From contig JAITYX010000007.1 of the NCBI GenBank assembly GCA_021018815.1, positions 124,001-188,000 on the forward strand: a DNA stretch of 64,000 bases, read 5' to 3'. The notes under the pieces were generated by a model, which made no database searches, was not told the DNA's origin, and saw only the letters and a list, made by a program, of their open reading frames with translations. The stretch is from Talinum fruticosum (Eukaryota; Streptophyta; Magnoliopsida; Caryophyllales; Talinaceae). This document shows positions 1-12,000 of this stretch, piece after piece; positions within the stretch are counted from its first letter, which is position 1; each line of letters starts with the position of its first letter. The position numbers and the translations under genes are program-made.

Positions 1-922
1 ATTACGGTAAGAGCTGCAGTCAAAGGAGGAGGAGGTGGTAGAGAAGTAGAGGGACCAGCAAAGGGAGGTGGAAGTGCTAGAGGAGTATGAGTCCGAGTGG
101 GAGGGGGTCGGGGAGGTTTCAAATCGGATGAATGAACCCGCACACCGTGTTTCACTTCCCGGTATCCGTAGCCCCGAAGTTCTTTTCGCCAACAACAATG
201 GTAGCCTCATAAACAACTTTGGGATCTAAGGGAAGAGTGATCTTGAACTGTTTGAAAACAAACATCAAGAGAGCTCCAAGGGGAAAAGGAGTGGATTTTT
301 GAACCGAGCCGGCACGGAGGCCATCCGCTCGATAATGAAAGGGAAGAGGTCTACTTCATAGCCCTTCAAAATGTCAAACAAGGCTTTACGAATCTTAGAA
401 TTCAGATTCTCCTTGCTAGAATGATGAGAAAAGAAGTTTCTCATTAGAATGAAATAGAGCAGACCTTGCCTCAAATTTCATCCGAGTCACGGAGAAGTTC
501 TTTCGTGACTCGGGTACTTCTTTGGCATACTTTTCAAAGAAGTCATCTGCGACTTCCATGAAAGGTATAGAGTTGGAGTTGAGAAAGAGAGAAGAAACTT
601 TGAAAAGTTTCGAAGAAGAGGGAAGTTAATGCGAACAACCTTCCTTTGGACTTTTGAGATGATGACACCTTCCGAATGGGACATGTTAGCGTAGAACTCG
701 GAGATGAGTTCCGGATAGATGAAATCACTGAAGCACAAATTATTATAAACTCCATTGTTTCAACCACGTAAAGGATGTGGTTTGGAAGAACTTATCATCC
801 AACGTAAAATGTTGGGCGACGAAGATTTTCGAGGGGTTAGAGGTTCCTTCTTCGATATTTTTGGTACGGGGCTTCTTGGTTGCATACCCCAAGAGCTCTG
901 GTGCTGAACCTCGCTTAGGCAT
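1..922 (-). pseudogene. Extra (env-like) 3' ORF of element B, partial
   Basis: The ORF starts at the ATG whose complement ends at 922 and opens with MPKRGSAPELLG, matching the starts in element A (8,119) and element C (54,863). Further along, on shifted frames, are a LDDKFF motif and FYANMSHSEG, both shared with the other copies. The style resembles plant proteins annotated as putative plant transposon protein, the class often found as the env-like ORF of Sireviruses; the function is unproven. The frame shifts several times before the window edge, so this copy is broken, or miscalled at CTCGG words. No membrane segment is convincing in the visible part. Confidence 0.6.
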
Positions 923-955
923 TATCCGAGGTGAGAAACAGAGAAGAAACGAGAG

Positions 956-992
<37 letters not shown>

Positions 993-1086
993 TTTGAATT
1001 CGAAACCGAATATGAGAGAACAAAGATTTCGAGAGAAGAGAGCAGAGAGCAGAGAGCAAATTAATAAAAAGAAGATAAATGGATGC

Positions 1087-1094
1087 TATTTATA
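1087..1094 (-). promoter_or_regulatory. TATA box upstream of the extra ORF, element B
   Basis: Read on the minus strand this is TATAAATA, about 165 bp before the MPKRG start at 922. Between them the coding strand is rich in CT (TCTCTC runs at 960-990), like a plant Y-patch leader. Equivalent boxes occur at the same place in elements A (8,394) and C (54,607). That conservation is seen directly; promoter activity is inferred. Confidence 0.5.
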
Positions 1095-1485
1095 GCAAAA
1101 GAAATGACCTTCAGCCTTCGATCGACATGAAGTTCAAACGGCAGTCTCGAGACGGGTGTGACGTTACGTACTCTAACGGCTAGTATTCCAAGCAACTTTC
1201 TTCCAACAAGCTAGAATTCTTTGATTGAAATGTGCGTCCGAGAGAAAGAAGAGACACTTTTCAAAAACATTTATGAAATTCTCTATTTATCTAGAGATAA
1301 TCCCGGAAGTTTGATGTCCATTTTGCTCAAAAACTAAGTCTAACTCAATATGTTTTCGGAGTGACTCGGAACACTCGGAGAACTAATAGCTCATAGCTCG
1401 GTCTCACTATGTCAACTGATCCATTAGTTATTAAAAACATATAGCACATAACTATGCAAGGATAATTCACTTAGAAGACACATAA

Positions 1486-4400
1486 TCATGCATTAATCAT
1501 ACCAAGCTCATTCCTAATAAAGAAAAACTGATCCTCACTAAGTGGCTTAGTGAAAATATCGACTAACTAAAATTTCGTAGGGATGAATTCAAGTTCAATA
1601 TCACCTTTCTCGAGTGGTCTCTTAGAAAATGATACCTGACCTTAATATGCTTTGTCTTTGAGTGCTTAACCGGATTCTCGGTAATGCTGATTGCACTTTG
1701 ATTGTCACACATGATTGGGATAAATGTGAATGATAGCCCTAGATCCTTAAGTGCTACTTGATCCACATAATTTGAGCACAGCAAGCTCCAGCTACAATGT
1801 ACTCAGCATTGGCAGTTGATAGAGCTACAAAATTTTGTTTCTTTGAGTACCAGGAGATGAGGGATTGACTCAGAAATTGACATGCTCCTGATGTGCTCTT
1901 TCTATCAACTTTGTATCTAGTATAATCAGCATCGAGTATCCAGTGAGAGTCGGTTCGAGTCTTTTGAAAACCATAGACCAAGATTCCGAGTCCCCGCAAG
2001 ATATCTGAAAATTCTCTTCTCCGCAGTGAGATGTGATTCTTTTGGATTAGCTTGAAATCTTTCACAAAGGGAGACATTGAACATGATATATGGCCTACTA
2101 GATGTGAGATAAAGTAGAGATCCAATCATATCTCTATAGAGTTTCGATCTACAGCCTTTACCTTTTTCATCCGAGTCCAGTTTCAAACTACTACTCATAA
2201 GTGTTGCTGCATGCTTCACATCTTGTAGTTTGCACTTCTTCAAAAGCTCCTTGGTATACTTGGATTGATGGACATAAATGCCATCCTTATCCTGTTTGAT
2301 TTGTAGACCAAGAAAGAAGTTGAGTTCTCCCATCATACTCATTTGGAACTCCTATCTCATTAACGCAGAAAACTCTTTACATAGAGTTTCATTACTAGCT
2401 CCAAAATGATATCATCAACATAAATGTGAGCGATAAGAAAATCTTTCCCCTTGGTTTTTATGAAAAGAGTTTTGTCAATTTAACCTCTTTTGAAATCATT
2501 TTCAACTAAGAACTTCTTAGTCTTTCATACCAAGCTCTAGGAGCTTGTTTAAGACCATATAAAGCCTTTTGCAATTTGAAAACATGATTTGGAAATTCTA
2601 AATTTTTAAATCCAGGGGTTGCTCAACATAGAATTCTTCTTGAATGAAACCATTCGGAAAAGCACATTTGACATCCATTTGATAAAGCTTGATATTCATG
2701 CTAGATGCAAATGTCAACAAGATTCTAATTGCCTTAATCCTAGCAACAGGTGCAAAGGTTTCCCCACAATCAATTCCTTCTTCTTGATTGTAACCCTAGG
2801 TAACAACTCTAGCCTTATTTCTTACTACCAACCCTTCCTTATCCAGTTTGTTCTTGAAAACCCCTTTGGTTCCTATGACTGGGTGATTAGATGGTTATTT
2901 GGTTGGAGTCCAAATTTGGTTTCTTTCAAATTGAGTGAGCTCTTCTTGAATAGCATCTACCCATTCAGGCTCATTTAGGGCTTCTAGTGCATTTTTAGGT
3001 TCGAGTTAATAATATGAACGTGGAAAATGCACACAAATTATGCAAAGAATTATCAGTCTGGATGCATATTTGAAAGCTTTACCTGTCCTTTGGTTTACCA
3101 AGTTTGTTAGTTGAGTAGGCTTATCTTCAGTTGGTTGATCTTGCTGAGTCTCATTGACTTGTTCTTCAACATTCCGAGCTGGCTCTTGACTTTGTTCGAT
3201 CCGAGTTGCTCCATTCCGAGTTGCCTCGGTAATTCGTTTTGACTCTTTTTGAGCTCGGCTTCAGCAAGGTCATCTTCATCTCTGTTAAGTCTAAGATCCG
3301 AGTATGTGGACTCACTTATCCTGCCAAGATCAATTTTATCAAAGACAACATGGATACTTTCTTCCACTTTGTTAATTCTCTTGTTAAAAACACTATAAGC
3401 TTTGCTATGAGATGAGTAACCCAAAATATACCTTCATCCGACCTAGCATCAAACTTAGTCAAGTGCTCCTTACCATTTTTGTGCACAAAGCACTTACATC
3501 CAAATAGTTTGAAGTAGGAGATGTTGGGTTTCTTTCCTTTGTAAAGCTCTAGGATGTTTTCTTCAAGATAAGTCCGATGAGGCATCTCGTTGAGTGTGTA
3601 ATTTGTCTGTGTTGATCGCCTCAACCTAGAAATAATAAAGTAGATCATTTTCAATCATCTTAGTCCTTCCTATTTCTTCAAGAGTTCTGTTCTTTCTCTC
3701 CATTACTCGAGTTTGTTGAGGAGTTCTTCACACAAAAAGTTGTGAGAAATGTCATTCTTGTCACGAAATCAGTAAATTCCGAGTAGTCGAACTCCCTTCC
3801 ATGGTCGGTTCGAATCTTTATGATCTGAGTCTAAGACCCTACTTGAATTTTCCTGCAGAGCTTAGTGAATTCTTTGAAGGCTTCATTCTTGTTCTTGAGA
3901 AAACATACCCAAGTAAATCGTGAGAAATCATCAACAACGACAAGCACATACGATTTACCTCCAAGACTTTTCACGAGAATTTCACCACACAAATCCATAT
4001 GAATCAATTTAAGCACTTTGGATGTAGATGGTTTTGAGTGGTTTGAAAGATGATCTAACTTGCTTACCTTTTGTCTATGCTTCATAGATTTTATCTTTCT
4101 TAAATGCACAGTTGGGTATATCCTAACCAATCCATGAGATGCAAGTTTCTTGACAAGTATGCATGCTAATATGACCTTCTCTACGATGCCAAGTCCATGA
4201 ATCATCACTTACAGATTCTTTCAAACAAGATAAATTCTGGCTTGGATCGGAGAGAGGAATAGTTTAGGTGTTACCTGACCTCGGACTCGAGAGCTTAGTC
4301 TCTTTGGAGACTGCATCGAAATGTACCGGTTGGTCCAGGTGAACATTACCTCTTGACCTTTGTCACATAGCTGAGAAATACTAAGGAGGTTGTACTTGAG

Positions 4401-4569
4401 TCCATTGACAGGGTAGACTGGGCTGACTGTGTTGTTTCCTTTACCAATTTTGCCAATCCTTACTATCTTTCCTTTGCTATTATCTACAAATGTGACTTAT
4501 CCTCCTTTCAGATTTTCTAGCTTAGAGAAGAGTCTTGAATCTCCTAACATGTGGCGTGAGCAACCACCG
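1486..4569 (-). pseudogene. pol of element B, from just after the protease site to RNase H
   Basis: Reading leftwards from 4,569: GAG-pre-integrase and integrase (KSLGGKSYVLVVVDDFSRFTW, 4.2-3.85 kb), integrase C-terminal part (YKGKKPNISYFKLFGCKC, about 3.55 kb), RT with a YVDD catalytic box near 2,415 and GELNFFLGLQIKQ near 2.3 kb, and RNase H with KSTSGACQFL and LCDNQSAISI. The chain ends in a NELGM-type terminus with TGA at 1,486-1,488. Many frame changes and stops interrupt it. The upstream end was cut by insertion of element A at the protease active-site codons. The rest of the Gag-Pol chain is at 15,339-17,172. Confidence 0.85.
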
Positions 4570-6050
4570 TGAAGGTTTGCTCTTGGAGAGACTTAGTCAC
4601 CCTAGAGGAGGGTGAATAGGGTGATGAGGAAATTTGAACAAAGACTGGAAGATGAAATTCAAAACCGACTTTGAAGTAGTCCGAGTCTAGATTGGACTCG
4701 GAAAAGTGTTAACTCGGAAAATACGTGGAAACCCTCCTGGAGCAAAAAACCACGGTTAGTGCTAATTCAAGCACCAAGTCAAATCCACTATTTTGAATCC
4801 ACAAAATACAGTAGAAAGACTCAACTAGAATTACTCCCTTAGACAATTCCTAACAAGGTTTTCCTAAACTTAGAAGTTCCCTTATTTGATTTAGTACTTC
4901 CTAACCGAGGTAACCTTTCCGAGTTAGGGACAATTGAGCTAAGTTAACCCTTACAGCTCAGTCAAGGGACCTTACTCAGAAAGTAAGAATAAGTGTTTGT
5001 GACTGATTACAGAACTTACAACTTAGAAAGATGTTAAGTACAGAGTTGGAGTTGTAAGTAGAAGATTGAATGAGAATTATACAGAGAGAGATAATTTCAG
5101 CAATAGGTTAAGCAATCTTCATGTCTTGTGAAGTGGCTTCTATTTATAGATGACCAGGCAGATTAGCTGTTGTGATTATCTTCGATTAGAAGTCCTTTGT
5201 GACCGTTCGGAAAATATCCGTTGAGTTGTGAACATTGGGCAACGGCTCTTGACTCCTTTAGATGTCCCAATCCACTGGTGATGTCCGAAAAGTAGGGTGG
5301 AAACGACCATTGAGCTTAGCATTGAAGATTTCTAGTTTTAAAAACAGAAAACCCTAACACGAGTGTCCGGGCCTTGGTCCGAAGTAGAAAAACCCTTGTC
5401 TGCTGATGATTTGTCATCTTGAAGCCGGTTACTTTCGTAATTCAAAAAGTAGGATAACCTCGTTTGAATAACCTACAAAAGTAAATTAATTTTGGTTCTC
5501 AAAGTATAAAATACTTTGGTCCAAGATTAGACACAAATAATAATTTTAATGAAGATAATTAAGTGCATAATTATCCGAGTCTCGAAAGAGTGGAATTTTC
5601 CGAGTCTAATATCCATTATACTCAAATTCCGTCTCGAGTCGATCTAGAAGTAAAACAAGTCTTATAGAGAATATCAGAGGAATGAAACTTGATCTAGACA
5701 AGCACAGTTCAAACGAAACATGCTAACTTAGAAGGATGAATTAACACTGTAATTCAATTAAACTTAGATTACAAAGTCGGATTTGAGTTTATGCACGTTA
5801 GAGCAAATGTTTGAACATGCGATATGTCTGAATGTTGTCCGAGTGACTCGGAACTGTGTGAAATGATAAGCAAGAGTATGCTTTCCGAGTCGGTTAGAAT
5901 CAAGTGAAAATATATGCAATAGTTTCGTAGCACTCGGAAAAGTTTTTAAAGCACTTAGAATGACTTGTAATCAAAACTTACAAGAGATGAAGTCTGTACT
6001 GATTCCTTGATGGTACTCAACATGATATATCCGCAAAGTCCGAGTCTTCA
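4570..6050 (-). repeat. 3' LTR of element A
   Basis: This 1,481-bp repeat matches 13,833-15,338 almost throughout. The main length difference is about 25 bp missing near 5,198 (GACCGTTCGG here against a longer version at 14,463). TG...CA ends are present. A TATA box (minus strand TATAAATA) lies at 5,141-5,148. The polypurine tract directly abuts at 6,054-6,064, which identifies this as the 3' copy. Confidence 0.93.
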
Positions 6051-6053
6051 ATG

Positions 6054-6064
6054 TCCCCCTTTTT
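6054..6064 (-). other. Polypurine tract of element A
   Basis: On the minus strand this reads AAAAAGGGGG just before the 3' LTR and serves as the plus-strand primer site. Element C has AAAAAGGGGAGA at the matching place (56,879-56,890). Confidence 0.8.
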
Positions 6065-6440
6065 ATGAAAGGCATTCCATACTTAGATAGAAACTTTGTT
6101 AGTGATATAGATCTGCTTTTTCATTCTTTCTCAGGAAATAAGTCGAAACTTAGATTCTATCGGAGCAAGTAGGCTTAGATTGCATTAGTGCTAAAAACTA
6201 AAGTATCGAGCAATGATAGACTGAGTTGTTGAATCGGAGCAAAGAAAATTACTGAGCAAGAAATTTAAACTCGAAATAATTGAAACTTAGAAAACACTTA
6301 GTAAGAAATTGATACTTCATTAATATACAAAAATATATATACACAAAAGAGGGTGAGAGAAACTCCCCTAAACACGACAACAAATTTTTCTAACTATTCT
6401 CCCTCTTACCTTTAAGCAAAACAAAAAGAGGAAGAATGTA

Positions 6441-8119
6441 TCAAGAAGATACAAATTTGTATGTCCGGACAAAAAGAAAAAATTTAAAACAGAAAAAAAT
6501 TCTAAGGAGGGGATGGAGCGATCGAGTCGAGGATGGGGACGAGAAGTGCGCCTTCGCCGATAAGATCTTGAAGATGTTGACGAATGAGGCGGGGCAGCAC
6601 CGGTATCTCCAGAATGGGCTCGGCTCCGAGTGGCTGACCCACAACTAAGTTGTCCGGAGGTTCATCCTCCCGGAAATCGACCGAGGGGTTGCTGGCTCTG
6701 CTGGCGACCGACCATGGTCGGCGAGGTCTTCCGACCCACTCGGACTACTCGTCGAGCCGATCACTTCCGGTTGGGGTTCTTGAGCACCTTGGCCCTCGGC
6801 TGCTTCGCTCCTGTTTCGCTTCCTTCTCCCCTTCTTCTTTCTCCTCGAGACGGAGTTGCCTCGGTCGCGAGCTCCGCTTCTTCTTCTTCTTCTTCTTCTT
6901 CTTCTTCTTCTTCCCCTACGAGAGGGGATTTGGCCGGACTCGAGGATTCTTCGATGTGTCCGAGTCGACCAGATCCTGAGCCACCTTAGAGCGCCTTTCC
7001 TGAAGGAGCTCGATCATCTCCTTTTGCTCCTTGACCAGTGCTTTCATTTTGAGAAGCACGTCTTGCTGCTCTCGGATTTGGGATTGAGCGGTTTTCTTAT
7101 TGATGGTCATAGATCGAAGAACAGTCTTGAATAACCGAGAGGATGTCCTTGAATTCGATGGACACCGAGGAAAGCTTGTCCATGATGGCAGTGGAAAAGC
7201 AGAAGAGAGAATCTGAGAAACACCTGAGTGGAGGCACCGCTAGGTGGAGGAGGTAGAGAGAGAGGAGGTTGAGTTTGAGTGTGAGGAGGAGAAGGAGGCC
7301 TTAGTTCCGAGCTATGGACCCGGACACCTGGTTGGGTCTCTTGGTATCCATACCCAAGAAGTTCTTTCTTGCCAACGACAATGGTAGCCTTAGAAATTGC
7401 GTTAGGATCCGAGGGAAGAGGAACTTTGAATTGCTTGAAGATTAGGGTGAGAAGAGCCCCGAAAGAAAGTGGGGTTGACTTCTTGGTGCGAGTACGAGCG
7501 AGGCACGGTTGCCATTTACTCAACTATAGCAAGAAATAGGTCTACTTTATAGCCCTCAAGAATGTCGTAAAGAGGTTTAATGTGCTTGGAGTTAGGGTTC
7601 TCCTTGCTAGAATGCTAAGAGAAGAAGGTCCTCATCGGCAGAAAGCACGGAAGACGAGCTTCGACTTGAGTTGAGTCACGAAAAGTTTTTACGTGACTCA
7701 GGAAACTCTTTGGCATATTTTTCAAAGAATTCATCGGCAACCTCATTGAAAGGTATGGGGTTGCTTGTTGAGGAAAAGAGAAGAGACTTTGAAGAGACGG
7801 TGAAGAAGAGAGGTGTTGATGCAAACTATGATGTTTTGAACTCTAGAGTTGAGGATACCCTCGGAGCTAGAGAGGTTAGAATAAAACTCGAAACGAGTTA
7901 CTGGGTATATGAACTCACCGAAACAGAGGAAATTGTAAACCCATGTTGGTTTGATGTGAGCCAACCACGAAAACTTTGTGGTCGGAAAGAATTTGTCATC
8001 CAACGTTAAGTGTTGGGTGACAAGGACTTTGAAGGATTGGATGGGCCTTCCTGGCTTTTGGTACGAGGTTTCTTGGTGGCGGAACCAAGAAAATTGGGGT
8101 GGGAACCTCTTTTCGGCAT
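6441..8119 (-). pseudogene. Extra (env-like) 3' ORF of element A
   Basis: The start is the ATG with complement ending at 8,119 (MPKRGSHPNFLGSATKKP). In order there follow a basic N-terminus, a LAHIKPTWVYNFLCFGEF stretch with FYSNLSSSEG (about 7.9 kb), a 7.5-kb segment KSTPLSFGALLTLIFKQF, a heptad-like helical segment around 7,100-6,990 (EQQDVLLKMKALVKEQKE, possible coiled coil), and an acidic run encoded by a (GAA)n expansion at 6,874-6,913. The end is ambiguous because frames differ: one frame runs on to 6,441. About 500-560 residues would be expected. The predicted product resembles Sirevirus env-like proteins; its role is unknown. Confidence 0.6.
6874..6913. repeat. (CTT)n / (GAA)n microsatellite inside the extra ORF
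   Basis: About 13 CTT units. On the sense strand of element A they encode a run of Glu within an already acidic segment. Element C has an imperfect GAG/GAA-rich stretch here (56,085-56,130), so the repeat looks like an expansion private to copy A. Confidence 0.85.
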
Positions 8120-8393
8120 GTTTGATGAGGAAAAGAGAAGAAAGATGAACTTTTGATAGAGAGGGAAAGAAAGATAGACATAGCTCGACGAAAGTGAGCG
8201 AGTAAAAATAGAAAATGAAAGAGTAGAACGAGAGAGAGAGAGTTGAGAATGACAGTGCTTACTTGAGACTTCTTTCACTTATCTTGAGAGCGATGAAATC
8301 CTCTTCGAACGTAGAAAGCTTGCTCGAGTTGAAGTAAGTGAGAGAGAGAGAGTGAGTAGAGAGTAAAGTGGCGAAATGAAGGAAAAAGGACGC

Positions 8394-8401
8394 TATTTAT
8401 A
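8394..8401 (-). promoter_or_regulatory. TATA box upstream of the extra ORF, element A
   Basis: TATAAATA on the minus strand, about 275 bp before the MPKRG start at 8,119, followed by a CT-rich leader with (CT)n runs at 8,340-8,350 and 8,231-8,241. Same arrangement as in elements B and C. Promoter function is inferred. Confidence 0.5.
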
Positions 8402-8802
8402 GAGAAATAAATATCCTTCGGTGTTCGTTCTAACCTGAGCTCTTCAACGGTCACCTCGGACCGGTGTGACTGATTCTGCTCTCCAACGGTTAGAATTCCA
8501 CCAATTGTCTCTCAACGGCTAGTGGTTTGATCGATGCGCGCGAGAGAGAGAGAGAGAGAGAAAAGAGAGATTTTAAAAGAAATTTATGAAATTCTCCACT
8601 AATCTAGAGATGATTTCGAAGTTTGATGTCCATTTTAATCAAAATGCGAGTCGACTCAGTGAAGTTTCGAGTGACTCGAAACCGCAAACAAGTAATAACT
8701 CGTAGCTCGGTATCACTGCCTCAACTGAACTAATTGTTATTAAAGATAGAAAGCATATAACATATAATCATGCAAAGTAGTTTCACTCGGAAAAGCACAT
8801 AA

Positions 8803-11800
8803 TTATGCATTGATCATGCCAAGCTCATTCCTAATAAAGCAAAACCGATCCTCACTAAGTGGCTTAGTAAAGATATCAGCTAATTGAAGTTTGGTAGGAA
8901 TGAATTCAAGTTCAATATCACCTTTCTTAGAATGGTCTCTTAGAAAATGATACATGACCTTAATGTGTTTTGTCTTTGAGTGCTGAAGCTGGGTTCTTAG
9001 TGATGCTTATTGCACTTTAATTGTCACACTTGCTTGGAATTAATTTGAATGTAAGTCCAAGATCTTTCAAGTGTTGCTTGATCTATAATATCCGAGCACA
9101 GCATGCTCCAACTGCAATATACTCAGCTTCGGCAGTTGATAGAGCTACTGAGTTTTGCTTCTTTGAGTGCCAAGATATCATGGATTGACCTAGAAGCTGG
9201 CAGGCTCCTAAGGTGCTCTTTCTATCAACTTTGTACCCAGCATAGTCGGCATCCGAGTATCCGGTGAGAGTCGGTTCCGAGTCTTTTGAGTACTTAGATT
9301 CCGAGTCCCTGCAAGATATCTTAATATTCTCTTCACCGTAATGAGATGTGCTTCTTTTGGATTAGTTTGAAATCTTGCACACAAACATACACTGAACATT
9401 ATGTCTGGCCTACTAGAAGTTAGATATAGCAAAGATCACCTCGATAGAGTTTCGATCTACTTGCTTTACCTTTCTTGTTTGAGTCCGGTTTTATGCTTGC
9501 TACTCATAGGTGTTGCTTGCATGTTTTGCGTCTTGAAGTTTGTACTTCTTTAGCAGCTTCTTGGCATACTTTGATTGATGGACATAGATGCCATCTTTGT
9601 CTTGCTTGATTTGTAGACCAAGGAAGAAATTGAGTTCTCCCATCATACTTATTTGAAATTCCTCTCTCATTAACTCGGAAAAATCTCAACACGAGAATTT
9701 CATTAGTAGCTCCAAAGATTATGTCATCAACATAGATCTAAGTAATAAGAAAGTCTTTCCCCTTAGTTTTCTTAAAAAGAATCTTGTCAATCTGACCTCT
9801 TTTAAAATCATTTTCAATCAAGAAATTTCTCGAGTCTTTCATACCAAGCTCCGGGAGCTTGTTTAAGACCATAAAGAGCTTTTGTAATTTGAACACATGA
9901 TTTGGAAATTCGAGTTTTCAAATCCAGGGGTTGCTCAACATAGACTTCCTCTTCAATGAAACCATTAAGGAATGCACATTTAACATCCATTTGATACAAT
10001 TTGATATTCATGCTAGATGCAAATGCCGATAAGATTCTAATAGCTTCAATTCGGCAACAGGTGCAAATGTTTCCCCACAATCAATCCCTTCTTCTTGATT
10101 GTAACCTTGAGCCACAAGTCTAGCCTTATTTCGACTACCAACCCACCTTTATCCAGTTTGTTCTTGAAAACCCATTTGGTTCTTATGACTAGGTGGTCAA
10201 AAGGTCGTTTGGTCGGAGTCCAAACTTGGTTTTTTTCAAATTGATTGAGTTCCTCTTGCATGGCCTCTACCCATTTAGGTTCATTTAGGGCCTCTAGTGC
10301 ATTTCGGGTTCGGTTAATGAAATGAATATAGTGAATGCACATAGATTTTGTAGAGAGGAACGAGTTCTTACCCCACTGTTGATATCGAGACAAAATGTTT
10401 TCTAGTGGGTGGCTCAAGGCATACTTGAATGCTCTACCTGTTCTCTGGTTCACCGGATATGTAGGTTGAATTGGTTGATCTTCGAAGTTTGTTCCGAGTG
10501 AGTTTGTTCATCTGATTGACCTGCAATATTCTGAGTTGGCTCTTGAGTTGTGTCATTACGAGTCATGTTGTTACGAGTCACTTCATTACGAATGACCACT
10601 GATTTGATTCTTGATAAGCTCATTTTCACCAAGATCATCATCTCTATTGAGCTTCGAGTCCGAGAATGTTGACTCACTTGATTTTTCCTGTTCAAACTCA
10701 TCAAAAACAACGTGGATGCTTCCTTCCACTTTGTTAATTCTTTTATTAAAAATACGATATGCTTTGCTATGAGATGAATAACCAAGAAAAATACCTTCAT
10801 CCGATCGCGCATCAAACTTGGTCAGGTGATCCTTACCATTGTTGTGAACAAAGCACTTACATCCAAAGGGTTTGAAGTATGAAATGTTGGGTTTCTTCCC
10901 TTTGTAGAGCTCGTACGGAGTTTTCTTCAGGATGGGTCCGATGAGGCATCTGTTCAATGTGTAGTTTGTTGTGTTTACCACCTCGGCCTAGAAATAGTAG
11001 GGTAGATCATTTCAATCATCATTGTCCTTCCTATTTCTTCAAGAGTCCGGTTCTTTCTCTCCATTACTCTATTTTGTTTAGGAGTTCTTGGTGCTGAGAA
11101 ATTGTGGGAGATGCCATTCTTATCACAAAACTCTGCAAATTATGAGTAGTCGAACTCCCTTCCATGGTCGGTTCGAATTCTCTAGACCTAAGTCCGAGAC
11201 TCAACTTGGATTTTCCTACGGAGCTTGCTTGAACTCTTTAAAAGCTTCATTTTTGTGCTTAAGAAAATAGACCCAGGTCAATCGTGAGTAGTCATCAACA
11301 ATCACAAGCACATATGATGTACCTCCGAGACTCTTGACGAGGATTTCTCCATATAAATCCATATGCAACATTTCAAGCACTTTGGATGTGGAAACAGTTT
11401 TCGGATATTTGAAAGATGATCTGATTTGTTTCCCTTTTGTGCATGCTTCACAGATTTTATCTTTATTAAATGCACAGTTAGGCAATCCTCTAACTAAACC
11501 ATGAGAAGCAAGCTTCCTAATGGTATGCATGCTAATATGACCTAATCTATGATGCCATGTCCATGAATCATCATGTAGAGATGCTTTTAAGCAAGATAAA
11601 TTTTGACTTGGGTCGAGAAGAGGAATAATGTAGGTGTTACTCTGAGAGCTTGGTCTCCTTGGTAGTATCATCAGAAATATAATAGTTGGTTTGAGTGAAT
11701 CTTACCTCTTGATCTTTGTCGCACGGTTAAGAGATGTTGAGTAGATTGCACTTTAATCCCTTCACAAGGTATACTAGGCTAACCAGATCATTTCCTTTTC

Positions 11801-12000
11801 CAATCTTGCATATCCCAATTATTTTGCCTTTGTTGTCATCTCCAAATGTGACTTTTCCTCCCTTGTAATCTTCTAACTCGAGAAAAGAGTCTTGGATTTC
11901 CTGACATGTGACGTGAGCATCCACTATCCAGTACCAATGCCCTTTTGTTCTTTTCTGAGCCACTTGCAAGTCAGAAACAAACTAACCTTTCTCACTTCCT
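8803..12000 (-). pseudogene. pol of element A (protease, integrase, RT, RNase H)
   Basis: Reading leftwards: protease active-site region near 11,910-11,935 (the DSG codons are present but out of frame with the surrounding ORF), GAG-pre-integrase with zinc-finger His/Cys (TWHHRLGHIS ... CEACTKGKQ, 11.57-11.43 kb), integrase core, integrase C-terminus (GKKPNISYFKPFGCKCFV, 10.87 kb), RT beginning with ALNEPKWVEAMQEEL (10.29 kb) and [21 protein letters not shown] (9.95 kb), the YVDD box near 9,728, and RNase H to a TAA at 8,803-8,805. Up to about ten frame changes and several stops; many lie at CTCG-type words. Confidence 0.87.

Larger units (their letters stand above)
1..4569 (-). mobile_element. 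Copia element B, 3' part (cut by the left edge and by element A)
   Basis: This is the downstream half of a minus-strand Ty1/copia element. In its sense direction it carries integrase, reverse transcriptase and RNase H (4,569 to 1,486), then a non-coding leader with a TATA box, then an extra ORF that runs off the left edge. Its 3' LTR lies outside the window. The order integrase before RT defines copia, and the extra ORF after RNase H is a hallmark of the Sirevirus (SIRE/Maximus) group; that assignment is family knowledge. The body continues at 15,339 on the far side of inserted element A. Frames are broken in many places. Confidence 0.88.

Noticed and set aside
777..1064. Plus-strand ORF with Arg-Glu repeats
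   Set aside because: Antisense to the leader and start of element B's extra ORF, produced by a GA-rich stretch.
6630..7134. Plus-strand ORFs with Ser, Phe or Leu runs
   Set aside because: Antisense shadows of the extra ORF of element A and its (CTT)n tract.
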